A stretch of 64,000 nucleotides of DNA from Mesotaenium endlicherianum (Eukaryota > Streptophyta > Zygnematophyceae > Zygnematales > Mesotaeniaceae). Shown piece by piece: positions 48,701 to 58,737 of this stretch; position 1 is the stretch's first letter, and each line of letters begins with the position of its first letter. The translations under genes and the position numbers were made by a program. The stretch covers positions 92,100 to 156,099 of the forward strand of contig WELA01007304.1 of NCBI GenBank assembly GCA_009602735.1, written 5' to 3'. The notes beneath the pieces were generated by a model. It did not search any database and had not been told where the DNA came from. It saw only the letters and a list, made by a program, of their open reading frames with translations.

Positions 48701-51700
48701 TCACTGAGCAGCCCGAAGTTGTAGAATTTTTGTCCGCGCGTGCTTTGGGCGCTGTTGCGCAGCCAGCAGCCTGAAGTCGTGAAATTGCCGTTCGCGCGCG
48801 CGTCGGGCGTAGTTGTGCAGCCGGCAGTTTGACATCGTGGAACTGCCATCCGCCCACACATGGGGCAAAGTTGCCCAGCCAGCAGCCCAAATTCGTGGAA
48901 CTGCCGTCCGCGCGCACGTTGGGTGTAGTTGTGCGTCCGGTACAGTTGCGCAGCCGGCAGCCCAAAGTCGTGGAATTGGCGTCTCTGCTCGCTTCAGGTG
49001 TAGTTGCAACTTGCGCATCCGGCAGCCCGAAGTCGTGAAACTGCCGTCAGCAAGCGCGTTGGGCATAGTTCTGCAGCCGGCAGCCCGAAGTCGTGGAACT
49101 ACCGTCGGCGCGCACATCGGGTGTAGTTGCGTAGCCTACAGCCCGAAGTCGTGGAATGACCTTCGGCCCGGGCGTCGGGCGTAATGTGCAGCCGGTAGCC
49201 CAAAATCAAGGAACTGCCGTCGGAGCGTGCGTTTGGTAAAGTTGCGCAGCCGGCAGCTCAAAGTCGTGGATTTGGCGTCTCTGCTCGCTTCAGGTGGTTG
49301 CGCATCCGGTAGCCCAAAGTCGTGAAACTGCCGTCAGCAAGCGCGTCGGGTGTGGTTGCGCAGCCGGCAGCCCGAAGTCGTAAAACTGCCGTCAGCAAGC
49401 GCGTTGGGTGTGGTTGCGCAGCCGGCAGCCAGTAGTAGTGAAATTGGCGTCTCCGCTCGCGTCGGGTGAAGTTGCACAGCGGGCAGCCGGAAATCGTGGA
49501 ATTGGCGTCTCGGCTCGCGTCGGGCGTAGTTGCGCAGCTGGCAGCCCGAAGTTGTGGAACTGCCGTCGGAACGCGCGTCGGGCGTATTTTGTGCCGCCGG
49601 CAGCCCGAAGCCGTGGAACTGCGGCCGGCGTGCACGTTGGGTGTAGCGCCTACAGCCCAAAGTCGTGGAATCGCCTTCGACGTGCGCGTCGGGCGTAATA
49701 TGCAGCTGGCAGCCCAAAGTCGTGGAACTGCGGCCGGCGCGCACGTCGGAAGTAGTTCCGTAGCCTACAGGACGAAGTCGTGCAATCACCTTCGGAGCGA
49801 GCGTCGGGCGTAATGTGCAGCTGGCAGCCCAAAGTTGTGGAACTGCCGTCTGCGTGCTTGTCGGGCGTAGTTGCGCAGCCGGCAGCCCGAAGTCAAGGAA
49901 CTGCCATCCGCGCGCGCGGTGGGTGAAGTTGCGCAGCCGGCAGCCCAAAGTCGTGGAATTGGCGTCTCTCTCACGGGCATAGTTGTGCAGCGGGCAGCCC
50001 GAAGTTGTGGAATTGGCGTCTCGGCTCGCGTCGGGCGTAGTTGCGCAGCTGACAGCCCCAAGTGGTGGAACTGCCGTCGGCGCACTCGTCGAGTGTAGTT
50101 GCGTAGCCTACAGCCCAAAGTCGTGGAATCGCCTTCGGAGTGAGCGTCGGGCGTAATGTGCAGCCGGCAGCAAGAAGTCGTGGAACTGCCGTCCGCGTGC
50201 TTGTTGGGCGTAGTTGCGCAGCCGGCAGCCCGAAGTCAAGGAACTGCCATCCGCGCGCGCGTTGGGTGAAGTTGCGCAGCCGGCAGGCCAAAGTCGTGGA
50301 ATTGGTGTCTCCACTCTCACTGGCATAGTTGAACAGCGGGCAGCCCAAAGTTGTGGAACTGTGCTCGACGCACATGTCAGGTGTAATTGTGCATCTCCCA
50401 ACCCGAACTTGTGAAATTGCTGTCGACGCTCTTGTTGGGCATAGTTGCGCAGCCGGCAGCCTGAAGTCAAGGAACTGCCGTCCGCACGCGCATCGGGTAA
50501 AGTTGCACAGCTAGCAACCCAAAGTCGTGGAAATTGACATCTCCGTGCGCGGCGTAGTTGTGCGGCCGACAGCCCAAAGTCGTGGAACTGCCGTTGGCGA
50601 GCCTGTCGGGTGTAGTTGCGCAGCCCACAGCCAAAAGCGTGGAATCCCTTTCGGCGCGCGCGTCGGGCGTAATGTGCAGCCAGCAGCCCAAAGTCCTGGA
50701 ACTGCCGTCCGCGCGCGCGTCGGGTGAAGTTGCACAGCCGGCAGCCGCAAGATGTGGATTTGCCGTCTCGCGCGCGTCGGGCGTAGTTGTGCAGCCAACA
50801 GCCCAAAGTTGTGGAAGTGCCGTCTGCGCGCTTGTTGGGCGTAGTTGTGCAGCCCACAGCCTACAGTCGTGAAACTGCCGGCGTTGCACACGTTGGGGGT
50901 AATTGCCCAGCTGGTAGCCCGAAGTTAAGGAACTGCCGTTGGCGAGCGCACCGGGTGTAGTTGCGCAGCCCACAGCCCGAAGTCGAGGAATTGTTGTCAA
51001 GGCGCACTTCGGGCGTAGATGTGCAGCTGGCAGCTTGAAGTCGTGGAACTGCCGTCCGCACATGCGTCGGGCGTAGTTGCCAAGCTGGCAACCCGTGGTC
51101 AAGGAAGTGCCGTCCGTGTGCACGTCGGGTGAAGTTGCGCAGCCGGCAGCCCGAAGTCGTGGAATTGGCGTCTCCAAGCGCTTGGGGCGTAGTTGCGCAG
51201 CCGGCAGCTCTAATTTGTGTAACTGCCGTAGGCATGCGCGTCGGGCGTAGTTGTGCAGTCGGCAGCCCGAAGTTGTTGAACTGCCGTCGGCGCGTGCGTC
51301 TGGTGTAGTTGAGCAACCCACAGCCTGAAGCCAAGGAATCGCGTTTGGCGCATACGTCGGGCGTAACGTGCAATCGGCAGCCCAAAATGGGGGAACTGCC
51401 GTCGCCGCGCGCATCGGGTGTAGTTGCGCAGCCCACAACCCAAAGTTGAGGAATTGCCTTCGGCGCGTGGCAGGCATAATGTGCAGCCGGCAGCCCAAAG
51501 CTGTGGAACTGCCGTCCGCGCGCTTGTCGGGCGTAGTTGCGCAGCCGGCAGCCTGAAGTCAAGGAACTGCCATCCGCGCGCGCGTCGGTTGAAGCCGGCA
51601 GCCCGACGTCGTGGAATTGGCGTCTCCGCTCGCGTCGGGCGTAGTTGTGCAGCGGGCAGCCCGAAGTTGTGGAACTGCGTTGGGTGTAGTTGTGCAGCCC

Positions 51701-52962
51701 ACAGCTCGATACAAAGTAGTGGAATTACCGTGTCCATAGACGTCGGGCGTACTTATGTAGCCGGCAGCTCGAGACGTGGAACTGCGGTCGGCGCCCGTAT
51801 CGGGTGTATTTGCGCAGCCCACAGCCCATTGTTGTGGAATTGCCTTCGGCGCGCGCCCCCAGCGTAATTGCGCAGCCGGCAGCCGGAAGTTGTGGAACTG
51901 CCGTCCCCGAGCCCGTCGGGCGTAGTTGTGCAGCCGGCAGCCGGAAGTTTTGGAACTGCGCACATCGGGTGTAGTTGTGCAGCGCCCAACCCAAAGTCGT
52001 GGAATTGCCATCGGCGCGCTCCTCGGGCGTAGTTGTGCAGCCGGCAGCCAGAAGTCTTGGAACTGCCGTCAGCGCGCGCGTTGGGTGTAGTTGTGCAGCT
52101 CTCAGCCCGATGTCGTGGAATTGCCTTCGAAGCGCGCGTCGGGTGTATTTGCGCTGCCCGCAGCCCAAAGTCATGGAACTGCCGTCCGAGTGCGCGTCAG
52201 GTGAAGTTGGGCAGCTGGCAGCCGAAGTCGTGGAATTGGCGTCTCCGCTCGCGTCGGGCGTAAATGTGCAGCCGGCAGCCGGAAGTTTTGGAACTGCCGA
52301 CGACGCACATCGGGTGTAGTTGTGCAGCGCCCAACCCAAAGTCGTGGAATTGCCGTCGGCGCGCTCCTTGGGCGTTGTTGTGCAGCCGGCAGCCCAAAGT
52401 CGTGGAAATGCCGTCCGCTCGTGCGTCGGGCGTAGTTGCCCAGCCGGAAGCTTGTAGTCGTGAAACTGCTGTTGACGCGCACGTCAGGTGTAGTTGTGCA
52501 GCCCACAACCCAATGTTGTGGAAATGCCGTCTGCGCGCTTGTTGGGCGTAGTTGCGCAACCGGCAGCCCAAAGTGAAGGAACTGCCATCCGCGCGCGCGT
52601 CGGGTGAAGTTGTGCAACCGGCAGCCCGAAGTCGTGGAATTGGCGTCTCCGTGCGCGTCGGGCGTAGTTGCGCAGCCGGAAATGCCGTAGGCGTGCGCGT
52701 CGGCCGTGGTTGGGCAGTTGGCAGCCTCAAGTGATGGAACTGCCGTCGGCGCGCTCGTCGGGTTTGGTTGCGTAGCGCACAGCCGGAAGCCGGAGAATCA
52801 CGATCGGCGCGTGCGTCAGGCGTAATGTGCAGCCAGCAGCCCGAAGTTGTGAAATTTGCGTCCGTGCGCTTGTTGGGCGTAGTTTTGCAGCCGGCAGCCC
52901 GAAGTTGTGAAACTGCCGTCCACGGGCGCGTCGGGTGTAGTTGCGCAGCCCACAGCCCAAAG
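45778..52962 (-). repeat. 58-bp satellite array, inverted segment, second part
   Basis: Continues the inverted orientation after the unrelated insert. The first 3 kb is enriched in the GGGCGCTGTTGCGCAGC variant, the reverse complement of the CAACAGCGCCC class seen at 20.2-21.4 kb. Beyond about 49 kb the GCCGAAGG/GGCGTCTCCGC classes dominate again. Confidence 0.95.
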
Positions 52963-53345
52963 TTCTCGGCAACCTCCATGTCTTGGTGATGATTGAGCAC
53001 AGGTCCGAGTGGGTCGAGCTTGTGCCCTTGTCCAGCAAGGCCAGTGATGGCATAGCTCAGGCGTTGCTGGATCAGGTCCTTAGCTGCTTTGGAGGCTGCA
53101 CTGAGGTGTTGACTGACCAGGGCAAGGAGTTGTAGGGCAGCTTTCACAAGCTGCTGAAGCGCTCGATGATTGATCACCGCACCACCTCCCAAAATCACCC
53201 CCAAGCTGGTGCAGACCGTTAAGTTGGGGTTGCGTAAGTACTGCCTTGCCCACGACAACACCCACTGAGACATGCACTCCTGTGGCTGGCTATGGGGTAC
53301 AGCTTCAATAGGCAGGCCTTCTTGGCCTTGCACTCACTCTATACG
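52963..53345 (+). pseudogene. Ty3/gypsy integrase fragment inside the satellite
   Basis: Plus-strand sequence encodes GNLHVLVMIEHRSEWVELVP, then ALLDQVLSCFGGCTEVLTDQ, IDHRTTSQNHPQ, VQTVKLGLRKYCLAHDN and WLAMGYSFNRQAF. This is the catalytic core of a Ty3/gypsy integrase, which inserts retroelement cDNA into the genome. It needs two frame changes after NHPQ. It has a TAG in the family's EFQG position and a TGA at a conserved Trp, and has lost the segment with the catalytic Glu (ADGLxER). It is a short dead fragment; neither end shows an LTR. Confidence 0.8.
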
Positions 53346-53828
53346 TTGGGCGTAGTTGAGCAGCCGGCTGCCCGAGACGTGGAATTGCGGTCGGCGCCAA
53401 GTATCGGGTGTAGTTGCGCAGCCCACAGCCCATTGTCGTGGAATTGCCTTCGGCGCGCGCGTGGGCGTAATGAGCAGCCGGCAGCCCAAAGTTGTGGAAC
53501 TTCCGCCGGCGCGTACATTGGGTGTAGTTGTGCAGCTGGCAGCCCAAAGTCGTGGAACTGCCGTCGGAATGCGCGTCGGGCGTACTTGTGCAGCAGGCAG
53601 CCCCAAGTCGTAGAGCTGCCGTCCGCATGTGCGTCGGGCGTAGTTGCGCAGCCCGCAGCCGGAGGTCGTGGTATTGCCGTAGCCTCGCGCGTCGGGCGTA
53701 ATGTGCAGCCGGCAGCCTGACGTTGTGGAGCTGCCGTCCACGCGCTCGTCGGGCGTAGTTTCCCAGCAGACAGCCCGAAGTTGTGAAACTACCATTGACG
53801 CACACGTTGGGTGTAGTTGTGCAGCCTC
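53346..53828 (-). repeat. 58-bp satellite array, inverted segment, last part
   Basis: Roughly eight units in the inverted orientation, directly after the integrase fragment. They end at the second orientation switch near 53,829. Confidence 0.9.
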
Positions 53829-54256
53829 CAATGCACGCACGGACGGCAGTTCCACCACTTCGGGCTGCCGGACGCAAAACTACTCTTGACGCGCGTACCG
53901 TAGGGGATTCCACAAGGTTTGGCTGTGGGCTGCGCAACTACACCCGACGCGCTTGCGGACGGCAGTTTCACAACTTTGGGCGGACTACGCCCAACAACAG
54001 TTCCACGACTTCAAGCTGCCAGCTGCACAACTACGCCCGAAGTGCGCCCTGACAACAATTCCACGACTTCGGGCTGTGGGCTGTGCAACTACACGCGATG
54101 CGCGTGCGGACAGCAGTTCAACGACTTTGGGCTGCCAGCTGCACAACGACGTCCAACACGCACGCCGACGGTAATTCCACAACCTCGAGCTACGGGCTGC
54201 GCAACTACGCCCCACGCGCTTGCTCACGGCAGTTCCACAACTTCGGGCTGCCCGCT
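53829..54256 (+). repeat. 58-bp satellite array, terminal forward arm
   Basis: About seven units in the same orientation as 19,620-37,041, starting at GCACGCACGGACGGCAG. The array then stops abruptly at CGGGCTGCCCGC, and A/T-richer unique DNA begins. Confidence 0.9.
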
Positions 54257-55400
54257 AAGTGACTTGTTGATTGAGTTAGTTTAGTTGGACATTGTTAACT
54301 AGGCCTTGGCCTACATGGACTTTTCTGACTTAATTGTTATTTTCTTGTTGGTGAATTGTTGCTGATTGTTGTTGGCCACCTAGGCCCGCTAGAAGTTTCC
54401 AAAATTATGGATATTAATTTGTTGAAAAATTTTGTGGCTAGTTTTTGGTTGGCCACCTAGGCCTCCTGAAACTTGGTTGCCCATGCTCACGCTATTCGGG
54501 CAAAAATATGTGAATGTACGTTGTTTTACTAGGCTTAAGCCTCCAAGATCTTTTGTACTATGTCATCATTGTTTTTATTGTTTTTTTTGCTCATCATGAC
54601 TTGGTCCTTGCTGCTGTTTGCATTCATGAAGGTTTTTGTACCTATTATTGTTGGTGGCCTATGGTTTTTGGTCCCATGATGCTAGATTGCTTGGTGGCAT
54701 GTTAGTATGAGGAGGATGCGTGTCCCTCACATCGAGGGATGTATGCTGCACATACGGATGTGCGTGTTGGGTGAAAGAAAGCCCTTGCAGGCCACCTAGG
54801 CGCTGGCAGGCTGGGCACGGATGGGGGCTACTCTCATTGAGCATTGGCTTTGTTGCTGGTTTTATCAATGTGTTGCCCCTCGCGCATTGGCCCGTAGTAT
54901 GTCCCATTGCTATAGGCAAGATGAGCGATGGCAGGGGGATTGTCCAAGGCCGAACTCACGCGTACTAGCGCGAGTATGCATGTCAGGTTCCTGCGGGCCT
55001 CATAGGCACTGGCAGTGGGAGCACGAGTGGAGTCACTCCTATGGAGTTGGATTGTCGCGCACTGAGTTTGCTGCAATGAGATGTGGCTAGGGGAACGCAC
55101 GTGCCATACCAGCTTATTGTTGGTGCACGCATAGCATACTCATATGCTGCAGTTGCGGAGCATGAGACTGGAGGGTTGTCATCGTTGACGGGTGAGGTGC
55201 AGTGTGGCCAAGACCAATATCGGTGCTATATCGTGTGTTGGGTCTTAGGTAACTTCATGAGCAATGAAAAAGACTTCAAACACAAACTCCAGGTGTTCTT
55301 GGGGCGGGAAAAAGAGGCAATGCAATTTGACGGCACCGCCTCGACGGTACCACCGCAAGCAACCGTGGTTGCAGGCAATGTGGGGGCAAACGTTGCTTGG
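54257..55400. other. Non-repeat sequence between the array and the RT pseudogene
   Basis: No intact gene. A plus-strand open block ending at 55,490 runs into the RT start and probably belongs to the same retroelement. The A/T-rich part at 54.26-54.7 kb has no recognisable feature. Confidence 0.4.
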
Positions 55401-56860
55401 TGGATATGTTGGTGCACGTCTTCGTTAGTCTCATCTACTATTGAGAGCGGCTACAAGTTGGTATGGGACACGCATGCTGCGCCTAAGTTTTAACAGCGCA
55501 ATCACAAAGGTGTGAAGAAACATATATAATTTGCCCGCGAGGCAGTGGAGGAGTTGGTAGCCTCCGGGGTTGCCAGAGAGTGGACCTTACCTGGCTTGCC
55601 GCACTGCATATGCCCATTGAACGTGGTCAAGGGGAAAAAGCTAAGGTTGATCCACGACCTGCGCCACGTGAACAAAGCTCTGAGTAAAGTAAAATTCAAG
55701 TATGAGGGGCTAGACAAGTTAGTCGATGTTGTGCAGGTAGACGACTTCGTGTTTACCATTGACCTTAAATATGGCTATCACCACGTCAAGATGCATGAAG
55801 ATGCTCATACATTCTTGGGTTTTGAGCTAGATAAGAAAACTTACACTTTCACCTGTCTCCATTCGGGCTTGCGACCACACCGTACGTGTTCACAAGTGTG
55901 GTGAAGGAGCTAGTGGGAAGGTGGAGGCAGATGGGAGTACGAGTTCTAGCTTATCTGGACGATTTTTTGGTGAGCTGTCCCAGTGAGGAAACCCATGCGC
56001 GAACAATGCGGCTGATGTTAGCCAACCTTGCACTAGCAGGATTCGTGGTGAAAATGCAGAAGGCAGTCCTTTCGTGCCCAAAAATCACCCAGTTCTTGGG
56101 TGTTGTGATAGACACTCGTAGACTCTGGGTGCACATTGGCAAGACCCGCAAGGAAAAGCTCCTGCAATCGCTCCTCCACGTCCGAGCTACGGCTTGCAGG
56201 GACAGCAGCGTGCACATTAGAACGATAGCATCTCTAGCAAGGAAGCTTATTTCCATGAAGGTTGCCTTTGGGGGCATTGGGGGCATGTATACATGCCATA
56301 TGTACACTGTTATCAACCAACGGTTCACCTGGGATGACGTGGTCCCTATGACAGAAGGATTGCTCCACGAGTTTGCTTTATGGGAGGAGCACTTTACTCA
56401 TTTCAACGGTGCTCCCATTCAGGCCATTATGGCCCCAGATTTTGTCATGCACCGATGCTAGCGTGACCACGTGGGGCGCAGTTTAAGGTCGGTCGCCTCG
56501 GGGCAGACGTGGGAATTGCTTGGCCCACTCCACGCTGCGAGGGGGGATTGTCAACATTAAGGGAGATACTTGCCGCTAAGGCAGCGTTGGAAAAGGCCAT
56601 CCAAGTGATAAGAGGGCGCCAAGTTCTCTTGCGCGTCGACAGCCAAGCGATGTATTCTGTCTTGATAAAGGCGACTTGTCTAAAGCCGACCTAGCGGATG
56701 CTTGTGCTCAAGTTTTTGGCATAAGTCTTAGACACCAGCTTAACTTGTTCGTAGAGTAAATTCCTAGAAAATTGAATGCAGTGGCAGATGAGCTCTCCAA
56801 GCGGAAAGACTTGGACAATTTTTTCTTCCGATCGGAGGCCTTTCAGAGACACAAGAAAGT
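55400..56860 (+). pseudogene. DIRS-like reverse transcriptase-RNase H, decayed
   Basis: Plus strand, in order: IESGYKLVWD (entry motif), EAVEELVASGVARE, KLRLIHDLRHVNKAL, FVFTIDLKYGYHHVKMHE, PFGLATTPYVF, the catalytic box VLAYLDDFLV (YxDD), ITQFLGVVIDT, then RNase H parts TDASVTTWGAV, LREILAAKAALEKAI, VDSQAM and IPRKLNAVADELSKRKD. The order and the YLDDFLV box fit DIRS/Ngaro-type retroelements, which integrate with a tyrosine recombinase; none was found downstream. Defects: TAA codons at 55,491 and shortly after, a one-base loss before PFGLA (about 55,855-55,860), and further frame changes around 56,450-56,700. Non-functional. Confidence 0.75.
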
Positions 56861-56899
56861 GGTGGCGGGGGGGCCCTCAGCGGGAGCAATTACTTGCTC

Positions 56900-58317
56900 C
56901 TCCTCATTGTGGTGTGCATTGACGCCCATGCTGCATGAGGCTTGTTGAATGTTGCCAAGGGCAGCGGCTTGGATGGCTACCTAGGCTTGGTGGTCGACTT
57001 AGACAAGCATTACAACCGTTCACTTGCTACGGACTTCTCCCTTTTCGGCTTTGCCCAACAATGGTTGACATGGCCCTTGCAGGCAGCTGCCAGCAACATT
57101 GGCATGCATGAGGGGGACAGGGATGAAAGTGTGAATATGACCACAGAGCTGAACTCCACAAGTACTCCCTTAGTACATGACCATGGACAGCCAAAAGCGC
57201 GATCTGCCAAACACTAGCACAGACTTAGGTTGTGCCATAATTCACAACTACCCATCCACTTGACACACATATGACACCTTTCACATACTTCTCAAATGGA
57301 TTGCAAATGGACTTAAATTTGAATGCAAGGCAAAGGGGGCTACATTCAGGTTGGGCAGTTGGGGAGGGATATGTGTAGCAGGTTAATTGGCTTGTTGCAA
57401 GTGGCGAATTTAGGGATTTGTACTCACATGTATCAAGACTCGGGGGTCTATATATTTATGCATTCATACATACACATATTTGTTGTCAGCATTGGGTGCA
57501 TTGCAAACCTTCATTTAGCCAGTTATTGTCTAAAGTGCACCAATTAGATTACAAAAAAGAGTGACGAGATGGTAAGGTGAAACTGAGAAGCATACAAGGA
57601 GAACTCAAAGGCAGGAAAAAATTTGCATGGGCAGGGTGAGTAGGGGTAGCAAGAAACAGCGCAAGTCTGATAGGTCAAGGTGGTCAAGATCGCTTGAATT
57701 GATTTGAAGATTGGAGGTGTACCTGATGAAGCATAGGCACCCTGAAAAAATTATAGTAGAAGCATTTTCTTGAGGTGACATATTGAAAGTAGAGAAAATC
57801 TGGGTTTTAGGATGCCGAACAATTGCTGTCAGACTTCACCTAACCCGTTATGTTTCCATATTTAAATTTGAACACACACATTTAGCAAAAATGTGTATTA
57901 AATTCTTTCACATTTGTACAAGCACGCTAATTTGTATGGGGCAAAGACTAGTAACAGAATGAAAGCCACCTACAACACCTGACTGTTTTTGTAGATGGCG
58001 GATGTTAAGACTTGAAACATCACTCTGGTATCTACATCTAATTGTCAGCCATGGCGGTATAAGACACGTACATGTGAATGTAGGCATATGCACAGGCTAC
58101 ATATGCTGTCTACCTCCTCCCTTAATTGTGGCTAAGTCAAGATGGTGCATGTCTTTCAAGACAAATTAAGTGATCCTTTGGATCCAAGAGGACTGGTCTA
58201 CAGGATGGATACTACATTCGGATGGGTATTTACAAGGCCTCGAGGACCTGCACAAGCACGAAAGTAGATGCACATGTTTAGTACGTAGGCTCCACAGCAA
58301 GCGGCATGCAACAGGCT
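56900..58317. other. Intergenic, no gene recognised
   Basis: Short open frames only, none with a known motif or coherent splicing. The first part may contain retroelement 3' remnants. The rest separates the mobile DNA from the host gene that reads toward it. Confidence 0.4.
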
Positions 58318-58737
58318 TCAGCAGACAGCTGTGATGATGAGCTCAGCCTTGTGCACGACATGCGCTGAGGCTTGCTGCACCATGAGATGTAGCACAGATG
58401 GACAGTGGACGCAGAGTCGAAGACGAACCTCCAAGAAGTGCATCAAAAGTTGGGTCCTTCGTAGGGAAAATTTCGCAGGGAAAATACGCAAAGGACAGGG
58501 TCGAGGTACCTGAGGCGCAATGGAGTGCATCGCTTTAATGCCAGGGGGTGGCACCCCACAGTGACTTTGGAGCTGATGCGTGGTGGGAGTCGACAGCATA
58601 TGTACACATTCAGTCGGTCGGCCAGTGACGTATCTGTGCTCGCTCCACTGCGCGTAGCAGTCTCTTGCCTGGAACAGCAAATATGCGCCCGGGTCTCCAA
58701 TGCTGACAAGCTGCCTTTCACTCCCTCGGGCACTGTC

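Noticed and set aside
19620-54256. CRISPR array
   Set aside because: Repeats are head-to-tail with no unique spacers, units diverge gradually, and the surroundings are eukaryotic with introns.
44412-56860. ORF1-like fragment and DIRS-like RT as one intact element
   Set aside because: They are 10 kb apart, on opposite strands, and separated by satellite. A shared origin is possible only after undoing the inversion.
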